From positions 1-64,000 of the forward strand of contig JAKCWW010001899.1 in the NCBI GenBank assembly GCA_026260175.1: DNA of 64,000 bases, written 5' to 3'. Each line of letters begins with the position of its first letter. Positions within the stretch are counted from its first letter, which is position 1. Made by a program: the position numbers and the translations under genes. Of this stretch, positions 9,736 to 20,339 are shown one piece after another. Source of the DNA: Reticulitermes lucifugus. Its lineage: Eukaryota; Arthropoda; Insecta; Blattodea; Rhinotermitidae. Below the pieces are notes generated by a model. The model was not told where the DNA came from and made no database searches. It saw nothing but the letters and a program-made list of their open reading frames with translations.

Positions 9736-9840
9736 CAGCAAATCCTGGACATGAGAAATCCGTTATAACCAATAATTACTACGAAAAATGTGTTGTTCAG
9801 CGTCTTCAGCTATTGATTCGATTCCATAACGTTGGTTACA

Positions 9841-10095
9841 GATCCCAGTGGCTGCGCGGTCTTAGGCGTGGGTCTTCGGCCCTTTGCTTGCTGGGATTGC
9901 GGGTTCGAATCCAGCCGGGGGCATGGATGTCTCTTGAGAGTGTTGTGTGTTGTCAGGTAGAGGTCTCTGCGTCGGGCTGATCACCCGCCCAGAGAAGTCC
10001 TACCGAATGTGTGGTCTGAGCGTGATCGTGAATCCTCGACAATAAAGAGGCCTTTGCCCACTACCGGCTGTCGCGCCATGGGGGGGGGGGTGGAA
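9841..10095 (+). mobile_element. tRNA-derived SINE, family D, with target duplication
   Basis: The head is GATCCCAGTGGCTGCGCGGTC (A-box-like) with B-box GGGTTCGAATCC; the body holds 'gtagaggtctctgcgtcggg' and 'ctgtcgcgccatgg', ending in a G run. A perfect 13-bp target duplication aacgttggttaca flanks it (9828-9840 and 10096-10108), so it is a complete and fairly young insertion. Other copies are 17612-17885, 37253-37512 and 34895-35030. Confidence 0.88.
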
Positions 10096-12635
10096 AACGT
10101 TGGTTACAACTGACTGTAAAGACGTCTGAGTACATCGCACTGTCGCTATGTTAATAATTTCTGCTTGTTCTGAGAGACTTACAAGACGCTACAGTAACAA
10201 TAACCCGCTTTGACAATCTGAATCCTACTATATACAGTAAATCACAATGACGTACCTGTTACAGCATAATTATTTTGGACATTTTATCCGTCCATATTTG
10301 GTATGTTGGAGGCTTCGGCTGTTAGCCCTATTCCCATTATCGATAGATTATTTATCATTATACTGACGTGTTTGTTTTAATTTACGTTATTGTTACATTA
10401 ATGCCAACAGGATCGCACCTGGAACACTCAGTACTAACGTTGTGTGCTAACACCTATCACTTCTCAATAGGATCCAACAAATAAAAACAAAACTATTGCT
10501 AACAGAAGCTACTCAGCTAGTCCATATCGGCGGGAGTTTGGGAAGTCAGGGAAAAATATATGCAGTTCAAATTTGTTAAGTAGGCATAAATTATAAGTAG
10601 TGACTCAACATAATTCATAGATGATGTAGTAGCACTAAAAATATGTAATAACTAGGTCGAACTCAGGGTATCAAGATAAGCATTAAACCGAGTTTGTAGT
10701 AGACTCAATTCGACTTCTTCATGCTTCATTGTGCGTGTTTAAGGTAAAAACGTAAAACTGTCTCTGCATTCGTTTAAACTTCGTGCATGGAGAGATGGGA
10801 GAGTGGAAGTATAGTCTCAAGCATTCTTCACTTCGTCAGTATATGGCGGTTAGTAGTCAGCTTCACGTACCAGCCGTTTTATTCCCAGGAAAATATTGGA
10901 CGGCCCACTAGGTGGACCCAACAGCTAGTCTGGACGCCATGAGAAAGGAGACATCTGTAATCCTGTTTAAAATCTAACCTCTAGCCCAGTTACTACGGCG
11001 AAAATAAAGTGGAAAATAAGTGTAATAGAGAGTCCAAAATCTATATTTATTACTTTTCTAGCCTTTTCTCTTCCTCGTTTTCTCTCCTTCTTCCCTTCTT
11101 TTTTTTTCTTTCATGCAATATTTTCTTGTAGCCTTCATTTTATTTGATTAGGGCACTTTCTTTGTAAACAGCTATGTGCGCCATGAGCAAGTAAATATTT
11201 AACAAGTGCCCTATGATTAATATCTTAATGTCAAACCGACATCGAGTTCATATAGCGTCCTACAGTAATCTTAAAAAAATCGTGTTCACAAGTTGCGAAA
11301 TCCAATTTTATATGACTTATTAATACCCTAACATGAAACTGACGTGGAGGTTGATAAAGCACCGAAAAATAAGCGCAGAAAGAAATAACGTGACCCACGA
11401 GTTGCGAACTCTGACAGCAATAATCCTTCTTTCGTGAAACCAAACACTGTATGATCCATCTCTCAGTCCTCAAGAAGCTGTCAATGGCACATATCTGCGA
11501 CGACAGCCATTTGTACCTCTTAATCGATCTACCGATCGATGACTAAGTGATGACAAATACGAAACTAACATCTAGCTTACAGTAGTTAAAATCTCCTTGG
11601 CTTTTGTGTGTGTGTGTGTGTATGTGTGCGTCGCTTTTTCTTTTCCGTTTGTGTCTCCTGGGATGATGGATCCATTACTTTGCCAAGATCCGACCGATAA
11701 TTATATAGAACCTTTATATATAACAAAACGAATTAGTTGGCCAGGTCATCTCGTAATGATAACTGGAAGGAAACAAAGGGAAAGGAAAAAGTGAACCGCA
11801 GAAAAATGATGGAACGAGTGAAGACAGAAAGAAGGTTTCTGTCCAGAAGATAATTCCAGCAACACAGAACTCTTCTTTCCTTTTATTTTCTGTCATTTAT
11901 GAAACGTTTGGTAGCATCTATTAGGCATAGGTAAACCAGAGCAAGTTTATTTACCAGTAAAGTTTTGCATATGTATTAGGTATTAGAATCGACACTCAGC
12001 TGGTTTACCGGCTCTCTTGGCGGAAGTATATCCTAGGATTCCTTATTACTAATAAGAAATTTCCGGAGACTTGCTTAAAGTAGGTGACGGCCGCCACCTT
12101 CCAAACCTTTACCTATTGGTAAATCGTTACTTTTATTTATCGCATTCGAAAATACGCAACATGTGTAGAAGAGAAAGCATCGCTAAATAAACAAATAACT
12201 AATAATTTATTCACTGAGAGTCATAGACTTCATGAAAAGTGAATGTTTTCTAACATATAGACGAAGATACTCAATATAAGCGTGTTTTTGTGATGTTCGT
12301 AATTCTTGAAACGTCTTTGTTGTCATGGGAAACGAAGGATCGCTATCGTATTTATCACAGCCCACCATAGGCAATTTCAGTCCATTCCGCAACTTCACGT
12401 CCTGTTTCGTTAAGATTCTACTCTAATAGTATTTTTCTGTCTGGGCTAAGATCCTCCAGCTGTTTTCTCTATTGCTATATGTTCTGCTCATATTACTCTG
12501 GTAATCGTCCTAACAGTATTAGGTGTTGAGTATTAAGAGTGAATTTCTTCATTGTGTAAAAGTAATTTCTCAATTATTCTAATACTGCTTGAGTATTAGA
12601 CCAAAACATTCTCTGTAATAGCCTCAATATCGTAG
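10096..12635. other. Noncoding, with one degenerate SINE
   Basis: No gene is visible. Positions 10805-10955 carry a degenerate minus-strand SINE C body ('gcttcacgtaccagccg', 'cccaggaaaatattgg', 'ctagtctggacgcc'). Positions 11045-11115 are a pyrimidine-rich run. Positions 11720-11800 distantly resemble the LINE tail (KRISWPGHLV) but this is weak. Confidence 0.45.
10805..10955 (-). mobile_element. SINE family C, degenerate copy
   Basis: The order 'agtcagcttcacgtaccagc', 'ttattcccaggaaa', 'ggtggacccaacagct' and 'agtctggacgcc' follows the body of the SINE at 715-970 in the same orientation. The tRNA-like head is not recognisable. Confidence 0.5.
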
Positions 12636-12639
12636 TGTT

Positions 12640-12690
12640 AGCCGTGACTAGCTACGGGCTAGGCGGTTCGGCTCTTTCTCCGCAGACAAA
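12640..12690 (+). mobile_element. SINE family C head, fragment
   Basis: 'Gtgactagctacgggctagg' and 'ggttcggctctttctccgcag' resemble 'gtgactcgctacgggctgg' and 'tccgcag' of the head at 54459-54655. It is short and degenerate. Confidence 0.36.
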
Positions 12691-12955
12691 TCGGCCGGCT
12701 CACCAAACAAATATTCCCTTCTATCTAGTGCAGAGATGCTGAATTCGTGTCCTTATCCTACATGCACTTATAGCGTGGTGCTGACAATAGGAGCATGCTT
12801 ATTTTTAACTAATTGTAGTAGAAAACTGTTGAAAATAAAAATCAACGGAAAGTTTTTAACTAATCCCATTCTAGCTACGGTTGCCACACATAAACCTTCC
12901 ATTGGTAGATTCGTAGGCCCTCAAAAGTGTATATCGATGCATTATAAAGACACTA

Positions 12956-12956
<1 letters not shown>

Positions 12957-12986
<30 letters not shown>

Positions 12987-13054
12987 GTAGTAGTAGTAGT
13001 AGTAGTCGTGTCGTCGTAGTAGTAGTCGTGTCGTCGTAGTAGTAGTAGTAGTAG
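12957..13054. repeat. Microsatellite (TTA)n-(TAG)n with duplicated 20-mer
   Basis: TTA units pass into TAG units. The 20-mer agtagtcgtgtcgtcgtagt then occurs twice in exact tandem (13001-13020, 13021-13040), followed by more TAG units. Confidence 0.95.
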
Positions 13055-13654
13055 GTCCACGATTCGTTCTACAGGATTATCCTATATTATGGAATCCTGA
13101 ACTGCTTTATGCAAGGACAAGAGAGTTTAAGCGTTTAATAGGCATACTTTTTGTTATTATAATACTCTTCCGGACTATGGTGCATTCTTGTAAAAGAAAC
13201 AGACAATAAAACCTGAAAAAAGCAAAGACTTATCAATTTATGCAGAACGGTATTCAAATGCCTGGCTGTTATGATAGGATGGGTAATACATAATGTCCTG
13301 ACCTTGAAAATTTTGCGTTCAGGACATGAAGAAGTCAGGAATTTCGGAAAATATATTCTACTGAAACATCGGCTTATTTATTAACTTTCCTATTTAGCAC
13401 TCCCTACGTTACGGGTTCGAAGCGGCTCCCAGAGACCGGATAGCTGACTGGGATTTGTTTTGATTCTTTTCAGTCCCTTTGGCTAAATTCTGGGATGTGA
13501 CAAAAGCAGATAAAGTCAGTTTGCTAACATGATGTTCGCTATTTTGATTCGTAACAATCCCATCACTGTAAACATAATATGCAATTAATTAAATAAATGC
13601 ATAAAACATATCTCAAAAGACCAGCCTACTAAAGTGGCCTGAATATTCGAGAAA

Positions 13655-13790
13655 TGGGCTTTTTTGCGTGGACTGAATTAAGCTGGCTCAGGTCAGAATC
13701 AGTGGTGGGATGTAAAAAATTAATGAAATTTCGAGTTCCAGATAAACAGGAAATTTCTTGGCCAGCTGAGCGACTATCAATATTTGAATC
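13655..13790 (+). mobile_element. LINE 3' fragment
   Basis: 'Tggactgaattaagctggct', 'gtcagaatcagtggtggg' and 'ttcttggccagctgagcgac' align with the end of the reverse transcriptase and 3' untranslated part of the LINE at 4640-5032. It is degenerate. Confidence 0.6.
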
Positions 13791-14059
13791 ACTACCCTCC
13801 AGGATGGAAATACAGTTGATATTGTCTTTGAAAAAGCAAGGGCAAAAGGAGTGATTCTCAGGACATAACGAAGCCGAGAAATCCGGGGAAAATCCGCTCT
13901 GCTAAAGGGAACTTCACTTAATAACGTAATACTGTAGTTTCCTCAATTTGTCTGCGTACAAGAAGTGCATTGTGTAACCAGAAACACGTGTAAAATCTAC
14001 CGTAATGGATCAGTCCTCATACGTATGAGAGTATTCTACTTTAAAAGCGTCGCCACCCG

Positions 14060-14345
14060 CCACAGTCAGTTCATTCTGGTTGTGTATCTGGTGTTTCTAC
14101 TTGTCGATTTTCTCTGGCAAGGTGAAGGCGGGGGATGGGGAGGGTGTCATCTCAGTCGCATACCACTGCCAGCCGGACGCTGCCGTGGGGAGACGCCGAC
14201 GACGCTTGTCTAATCGATGCGGTGTCTGCGCCGCGCTGCCTTACCAGTCGGCACCCATTACGCACCTTAATAGCTTTCCTGTAGGCCAGCTCTTGCAGCA
14301 TCGCCAGGGCAAGCCGACCCACCGCACCCACACGTGGTAGGAGGA
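14060..14345. promoter_or_regulatory. CpG-rich island, candidate promoter/noncoding exon
   Basis: This is GC- and CpG-rich (gacgccgacgacgc, tgcgccgcgctgcc) in AT-rich surroundings. On the minus strand it holds a good donor, CCGACTG|gtaagg near 14242, as expected for a first noncoding exon of the minus-strand zinc-finger gene about 8.5 kb away. Open frames on the plus strand are short and unconvincing. Confidence 0.4.
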
Positions 14346-14621
14346 CAACGAGGAACGATGAATTATTTGAGTCTCCTATAGAAGCGACATCGAGAGAGAA
14401 TGGGGGATGGGAATCAAGCCCCTGGACTTTTCACAGGAGGGAGATCTCGTCAGAATTCTGTACAAAGTGTGGAGGAGAAATATAAACCCAGGACGAAAGT
14501 CAAGTTCTAGCGAAGGTTACTGGAGACTGCCGCGACTAGATCATTATCGAAAATACAAGGCATTGTAATGCCTTTACTTTCAAATATACATAAAATATCT
14601 TGTCCAACGCGCAAATGATGT

Positions 14622-14647
<26 letters not shown>
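14622..14647. repeat. (TA)n microsatellite
   Basis: Uninterrupted TA dinucleotides. Confidence 0.97.
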
Positions 14648-14652
<5 letters not shown>

Positions 14653-14754
14653 ACAAACAGCCAAGAATAATTGGTGATATAGAAGAATAACGACAATAAT
14701 ATTTGGGTTGTGAATACGTGCCTGTTATGATGGATTCTTTACAACCGGAGCTTT

Positions 14755-15345
14755 CTCTCGCGTTCTAATCTCCATTTAATTCTGTTCTTCCAGTCTTAAT
14801 TCTGAATGCCTCTTCTTCACAGCTGTCTCATCTCTCCCTTCGTAATCTGCACTTCACTCTGTGTTCACAACTTTCATCTCTTACTTCTTACTTGTTATGT
14901 CACTCTGTTTCTGTCTTCATTCTCAAGACCCCTGTTTATAGCTCAAGCCATCACGCACTTCCTAATTTCCAGTTCATACAGTTATTCTGGTCTTCATTCT
15001 AGAGGCTTCTTGCTTATATGTGAAGCAGCCTCCCCCATCCTTATGTTAATTTTGTCCAGTTTTCCCGTTCTTAATGTACAGTGCCTCTTCTTACAGCTAG
15101 CGTCATCTTTCTCTCCCTAATCTCAATTTCATCCTTCGTGCTCCATTCTTTTTCTCAAGGCCTCTTCTTTACAACTTCCGTCTCTCCCTTTTTAATCTTT
15201 ATTTCGTCCTGTTTTCCCAGTCGTCATTTTCTAGATCCCTTGTTAAAAGCTGATACATTACTCACTTTCTAATCTCCGTTTTATCCTCTTTTCCAGTCTT
15301 CGTTCTCAAGGTATCTTGCTCACGTATGATCTCCCACTTCCTCTG
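14755..15345 (+). repeat. Degenerate pyrimidine-rich minisatellite, period about 77 bp
   Basis: Anchor words recur at roughly 76-78-base steps: 'gcctcttctt' type words at about 14808, 15004, 15082 and 15160, 'gatcccttgtt' at about 15234 and 'ggtatcttgct' at about 15309. Between them come 'ctaatctccatttcatcc'-type and 'tttcccagtcttcattctc'-type words. The strand is C/T-rich throughout. An open frame of 104 codons here is a by-product of the composition. Confidence 0.72.
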
Positions 15346-15990
15346 TTCATTACGTATTATTTCCAAGTTTTATTGTCACATGTATTTGTGTAAACATTTA
15401 AAAAAGTATCGACATCGTTTGACAATACGTAATCCACCCACCCTCCCAGAATTGAAATCTTAATTACGAAACTTAACATCCACCATCAAGTACGCCATTA
15501 AGAGACAGATATGCACCTTGCAGATCTTTTGTATTTCAAGTCACAGGCAGCATATCTGTTGCGGCTTCAATACACTTACTTCCTTCTTGCTTCGCCAGGA
15601 TATTTCTCGACTCTGGGATCTACATCAATTTAAGGATTTAGTTACAGCTGTCCTTTCTATATGAACTATCTCTTTCTCCTAGTGCTCATCTCACCCTCTT
15701 GGTTTGCTAAGAAAAATATGTCGAATGCTAACAACCCAACATTTTATCAAGTGTTCCGTTGTCTGGGGTTACATATTATCAGGATATAATCTCAAAGAGC
15801 AGTATGTTTTGTAATAAAATGTAGAATAACATGTAGTTTATTAATAGCGACGAATGCAAATCTTTATGTCAGTCTAAGTGGAGAACAGACCCAAAGAGCA
15901 CAATTCTGTGAAGAATATTTGTGTCTAGAAGAGGGAATTAGAAATTAAATGAGGGGTTTACACAAGTTGATTCTTGATATAATGCTGGTA
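15346..15990. other. Noncoding, nothing recognised
   Basis: AT-rich sequence without open frames of note or repeats shared within the window. Confidence 0.5.
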
Positions 15991-15994
15991 AATT

Positions 15995-16110
15995 GACTGA
16001 TCTTAGAGAAACGGAGTGTGAAGAAATGGACTGAATTCAGCCACATCAGAATACGGCTCGAGTTCTGTAAGATCAGAAGATTTCTCGTCTAGCTGAATAG
16101 CTATCGATTT
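15995..16110 (+). mobile_element. LINE 3' fragment
   Basis: 'Atggactgaattcagccaca', 'tcagaatacggctcgag' and 'tttctcgtctagctgaatag' match the DWIDLAQ... and 3' untranslated region of the LINE family. It is degenerate. Confidence 0.5.
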
Positions 16111-16119
16111 TTCTCCAAG

Positions 16120-17035
16120 GAAATATGCAGGGAAGATGAGATATTATGGGTAATTGTGACCGGTTATATAGTATGCTTTTGGAGAATAATAAATGCGTCA
16201 GAATATTGGGATTAGGAAATCGCAAAGGGAAGTCTATTTTGGACACAGGAGTAGCTGTTCAAGCCATTATCGTAGATAAATATGTTGTAAAAATAGTGAA
16301 CTCTAAGTTGCTCAAGTTCTGGTGTTTATTGTAAAATAAATGGTAATGTCTAGATCACAGACATCTGCATGAGGTAGCACCCGACCCCACGGAGTTAGTT
16401 ACAAAACACCTAATTGCCATTTAGACCTTAAGACAGCGTGGACAAACACAAACAGAACAACTATTAAAGTGAAGAGTGACCATGTCAGGTGTCTAAAAAA
16501 TTTGTTGAAATTAATTTATTGCTGCACGGTAACCCCCCAGCAAACAACGAATAAGACAGATTCTTTACACCAAATGTATTTCTTTTCCATATATTGAATG
16601 TATTACCTGAGGGATAGGCCTATGTACGTATTATTTAATGATACACTGCTATCTCTTTAATCTTTTATTCGTTATTCACTCCGTAAGTGACTTTATATAA
16701 CATAAGCTACAGACTCTACCAACAGAACGTAGAAGGCCTGCTAAATCAGGTCTGTTCGAGATTTGAGGTGTATAAAAGAGCCATTACTTTCTTAGGCATA
16801 TTTAAGTGCGTATGGAATTTATAGAGCCGTATGTCACAGACAAGTCAATCCGGTCTTGATGTGTGTGTCCGGACCTATCACGTGATCGTAAAATTATTCA
16901 ACACACACCTCAACAGTCACTTTCACCCCAGCTTACATGGTTATAACCAAGTGTACAGTCAATGTTGTTCCCAAATGTTGGGCTGATTGCCACAGTTGTC
17001 AGCTTTGTCCGATACTTTCGGTCGCGATGTTAACC
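16120..17035. other. Noncoding, nothing recognised
   Basis: No convincing coding region or repeat. The open frame 16146-16334 has no recognisable features. Confidence 0.45.
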
Positions 17036-17039
17036 ATAC

Positions 17040-17215
17040 GTTTACTTTCATCCTTCTTTTATTTCTTTTCGTTTATACTTTCTTCTTCCTACTTTCCCTT
17101 CACTTTCTTCCATCTGTCTTCTGCCCCTTTTGCTCCTTTATTCATTTACTCTCGTTCTTTCCTCTTTCCGTTATTCTTCTGACAGTCCTTCCTTACTGTA
17201 CTTGCTTTCTTCTTG
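17040..17215 (+). repeat. Polypyrimidine tract
   Basis: About 175 bases are dominated by C and T on the plus strand (for example 'cttcttcctactttcccttc'). Two overlapping open frames here reflect composition only. Confidence 0.75.
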
Positions 17216-17611
17216 GCATGCTACGTAATGGCACGGGATGCGCGGTGTGTTGATCCTCTATCTAAGGGAGCCAATCATGCTCCGAAGAGATTCACAGTTA
17301 TCAGGAACTTCACAGGTTATGCCACTGGACCTCTTCTGACTCCAGTACAAAAAATGGTCCTTCGGTCTGTCTTTGGGTCCTTTTACATCCCTTCTTTTTC
17401 CGTTTGTAGTATAGACTTTTATCGGATTCGCTCCTGATACATGTTCGTACGAGTTTTGTTCTACGTGTATTCTGCTATGGTGTAGTCCCATAAAGTGTTC
17501 CACATACGTTACTGCAGTAGCTAATAATGAACTTCAAATTTACTTTTTCATAAAAAGCCAAAGTGTATAGAAGAATAGGAAGAAAGTTTAAAACACTATA
17601 AAGAAGTTGCC

Positions 17612-17885
17612 GATCCCAGAGACCGCGCGGTCTAAGGCGTGGGTGTACGGCCGCTCGCTTACTGGGATTGTGGGTTCGAATCCCANNNNNNNNNNNNNNN
17701 NNNNNNNNNNNNNNNNNNNNNNNNNNNNNNNNNNNGTAGAGGTCTCTGCGACGAGCTGGTCCCTCGTCCAGACGAGTCCTACCGAGTGTGGTGTGTCTAA
17801 AAGGTGTGTGATCGAGAAGTCTCGAAACAATGAGGTGGCCTAGGCCCCCAAGGGGCTGTCGAGCCATTGGAAAAAAAATAAATAA
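17612..17885 (+). mobile_element. tRNA-derived SINE, family D, with 50-N gap
   Basis: The head gatcccagagaccgcgcggt, B-box GGGTTCGAATCCC, and body 'gtagaggtctctgcgacgag' match the copy at 9841-10095. Exactly 50 N (17686-17735) replace the part after the B-box. The poly-A-like end is 'ggaaaaaaaataaataaaaa'. Confidence 0.82.
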
Positions 17886-18149
17886 AAACGTTGAATGCTC
17901 ATAAGAAGGAGAAGATGATTTCTGCACATTACAGACTGTACAGCAGCCTCTAGTGTGAGAATGCGACACTACATTTATGGCTGACACATCTCGCTGTGAA
18001 TTGTCAGGATTTATCCGCGCCATTCAGATTTTGGAGAGTCCTATGCACGCTTGTAATTATGTAGTATCTGCATTTCTGTCACAGAAACGACGAGAACTTG
18101 TAAGCCCAGGAGGTTTTATATGCCAGCCATGAGAGTAAGTACAAAGATG

Positions 18150-18400
18150 ATGAGGGAAAAAATATGGGAAACGAGAAAGAGAAGAAAAATAAAGACAAAA
18201 TGGTGGATTCAGTAGGAAATACGGATGCAGAGGACAAAAGCAAGGAAAAGGAGGAGTAAATTTAGAAGGTGGAGAAGAAATGTAAGAGAGAGGCAGGAAG
18301 TTAATAAGGAAGACATGCCCAAAGGACAAGATTGAGGGGCAGACTGAACATATGAAGTGACAGAAGAAAGAAATTGACGGTGGGTGGATGGGGAGGGGGG
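18150..18400 (+). repeat. Polypurine tract
   Basis: A/G-rich sequence for about 250 bases (for example 'gaaacgagaaagagaagaaa', 'aggaaaaggaggag'), ending in a G run. Minus-strand open frames here (18057-18464) are pyrimidine-codon artefacts. Confidence 0.75.
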
Positions 18401-18608
18401 GGCTGGCATAATCCAGCGTTATGGAATATGATAAACGAAACCTGTGGCAGCGAGTAGAAATCAAAATTCCAATGCTAAAAGTAAAACTTTCTACAATAAA
18501 TTCTTAAATGTCTGTACTCGTGATTAGAGATTTAAAGAAACATCAAGGACTCATGATCTCCATGACTCTGGCCCTGCTGTTCATCTCTGTTACTCATAGC
18601 ATAGCCTG

Positions 18609-18680
18609 CAGCAGGAGTTCCAAACTTACGGCCCATGGTCTTCATGGGTGGCCTACCGACAGGAAAATCCATCGCATTAA
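18609..18680 (+). mobile_element. hAT-like end, fragment
   Basis: 'Gcaggagttccaaacttacg' and 'gcccatggtcttcatggg' resemble the CAGGGGTTCCAAACTT...GGCCC ends of hAT MITEs. A possible partner end near 18815-18840 ('cggccaccgaaggctaaag') is weak. Confidence 0.36.
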
Positions 18681-18859
18681 AATATTCACTTTGATTGCTT
18701 ACGTGCTCATTGTTTTACTTAATTTACTGAGTTTTGGATTATTTTGTATTTTTAATATATCAACCACTAAAGTTTATATCTCTGCGAGCAGCTGCACTAT
18801 AGATTTATAGGGGAATTCCGGCCACCGAAGGCTAAAGATACTTCTCTTCAACTTATGCA

Positions 18860-19890
18860 TTAAATGAAGAATACAAAATACCACATAGTTATTCACTCTT
18901 CTTATGATAGGTCATATGTAAGTAAGTTATCTCCCGGCCACCAGTTTGGAACATTCGATTCTCCATCAGCAATTACGAGAAATGTGAACTTTATTAGAAA
19001 TTCCAGCGCGATCAAATGAGTACAGGTGTTGTAGTTCGGGTATTTTGGAACACCTTATATACAGGTAGAGTGGGTGATGTGAATGTGTTTGTTAGGTCAC
19101 AGTGGATTGATTTACGTCAGTAGCAGCATTCCTGACCAAGTTGGAGTCGGCTATAAAACGCTGAAATCTGTTTTTGAAGCTGTAAGACAGTTCTTAAGAC
19201 CCATTCAGTTTTAGAGTCTAGCTGCTAACATAATGAGAGCATGGGCCTGCTAGACAGAGACCTACAGAATTATGTTTCATTGCGTATTCTTTCTGCATGC
19301 GACATTTCTCAAACACGAATTGAGAAATAAACAAGAAACATAAATTAAGAGCTTGGTTTTACATATAACAAAACGCTCTGTCTTGGTAAATTTATTTCTT
19401 CTTAGATTCTGACAATATTTGGACATAAGAAAGAATATGGATGAGGACAAAGAAAACTGCACAACAACAAGCTTCACAGTAAGATCCACTCTTCATTTTA
19501 TGTTACAAGGATCCTACATGCTGCTTGCAAATACTCGTATATGCGGGAGATGACGCTTTAGTCGGAAAACCGCCACGATTGCTAATGACAATAACAACAG
19601 CAGGATATGGACGTCAACATCTATAAAAACCAACTGCCAGCAATTTTGACAATTTTTAATAATATAATTTTAATAATTTTTACGACATAGTGCTCTATAT
19701 TTACAATTTATAGTGCTATACTTTATACTTCAAACGCACGATATACGATATATACACCAAGACAATTCAAGAAAAAAACTCGAAGAAACTTTTTATACTG
19801 GTGATTGTCAATGTAAAAAAAAATAGCCTCAAACAGTGTAACGGTTCAGTGATAATACCAAATGGACCAGTGAAGAGTGAAGCGATCTTA
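18860..19890. other. Noncoding, nothing recognised
   Basis: AT-rich. The part 19620-19760 has short internal repeats ('atagtgct' twice) but no larger unit. No gene is visible. Confidence 0.45.
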
Positions 19891-19896
19891 TCAATG

Positions 19897-19941
19897 CACC
19901 CCTGATAATGGCCGGGTAACGGCCGAAAAATATGTAGGGTG
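19897..19941 (+). ncRNA. Hammerhead-like motif, core altered
   Basis: Stem I CACCC (19897-19901) pairs perfectly with GGGTG (19937-19941). The core reads CTGATAA (19902-19908) instead of CTGATGA, then T, stem II GGCC/GGCC (19910-19913, 19921-19924) and GAAA (19925-19928), AATATGTA. The G at position 8 of the hammerhead core is needed for catalysis, so this copy should be inactive. About 30 bases downstream is 'gtgcattcgttggttaa', like the ends of the elements at 1757-2337 and 38667-39188. Confidence 0.45.
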
Positions 19942-20129
19942 AATTGAACAAAATACGAAAATAAAAAGTGCATTCGTTGGTTAAAAACTGAAAATTAATG
20001 TCAAGATGCACGGTGAACACAACGTGAAAATATCGAGTAAAATTATACGTAATTGTTTTCTGTAAGAACATAGCGGATGCAATGTCAAATTCTGAACGAG
20101 AAAAAATGAGGACAGGCAGCCAGAGGAAA

Positions 20130-20330
20130 GTTTTACTCCAGCAACAGTTTAAACCCTGAAAGCACAATGTAACACCTGCGTTAGTGTTGAAAGAACTGTG
20201 TATTTTGCCCACAAAGTATACTTAAGAGTTCCGTGCGATTTTGAGAACAAACAGCGACAAGTTGTCTGAATATCATCAACAGGTTGCGCATCATAATGGA
20301 GACAGATTACGTTCTCTGTTATGTATAAAC
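20130..20330 (-). repeat. Unclassified interspersed repeat, copy 2
   Basis: 'Aagaactgtgtattttgccc', 'aagtatacttaagagtt' and 'catcataatggagacagatt' follow the order of 480-665. Nothing in it is coding. Confidence 0.48.
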
Positions 20331-20339
20331 TGAATTTCT

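Noticed and set aside
9841-9915. Possible true tRNA genes at SINE heads
   Set aside because: A- and B-box words are present, but cloverleaf arms are incomplete and each is followed by a SINE body with target duplications.
11700-11800. Possible LINE tail (KRISWPGHLV...)
   Set aside because: Only a handful of residues match, and the following GRP...RWEDN block is missing.
14806-15272. Overlapping plus-strand open frames with membrane-like hydrophobic residues
   Set aside because: C/T-rich tandem repeat reads as Leu/Ser/Phe in any frame.
16937-17253. Two plus-strand open frames rich in Phe/Leu/Ser
   Set aside because: Product of the polypyrimidine tract; the frames overlap each other and lack start context or splice sites.
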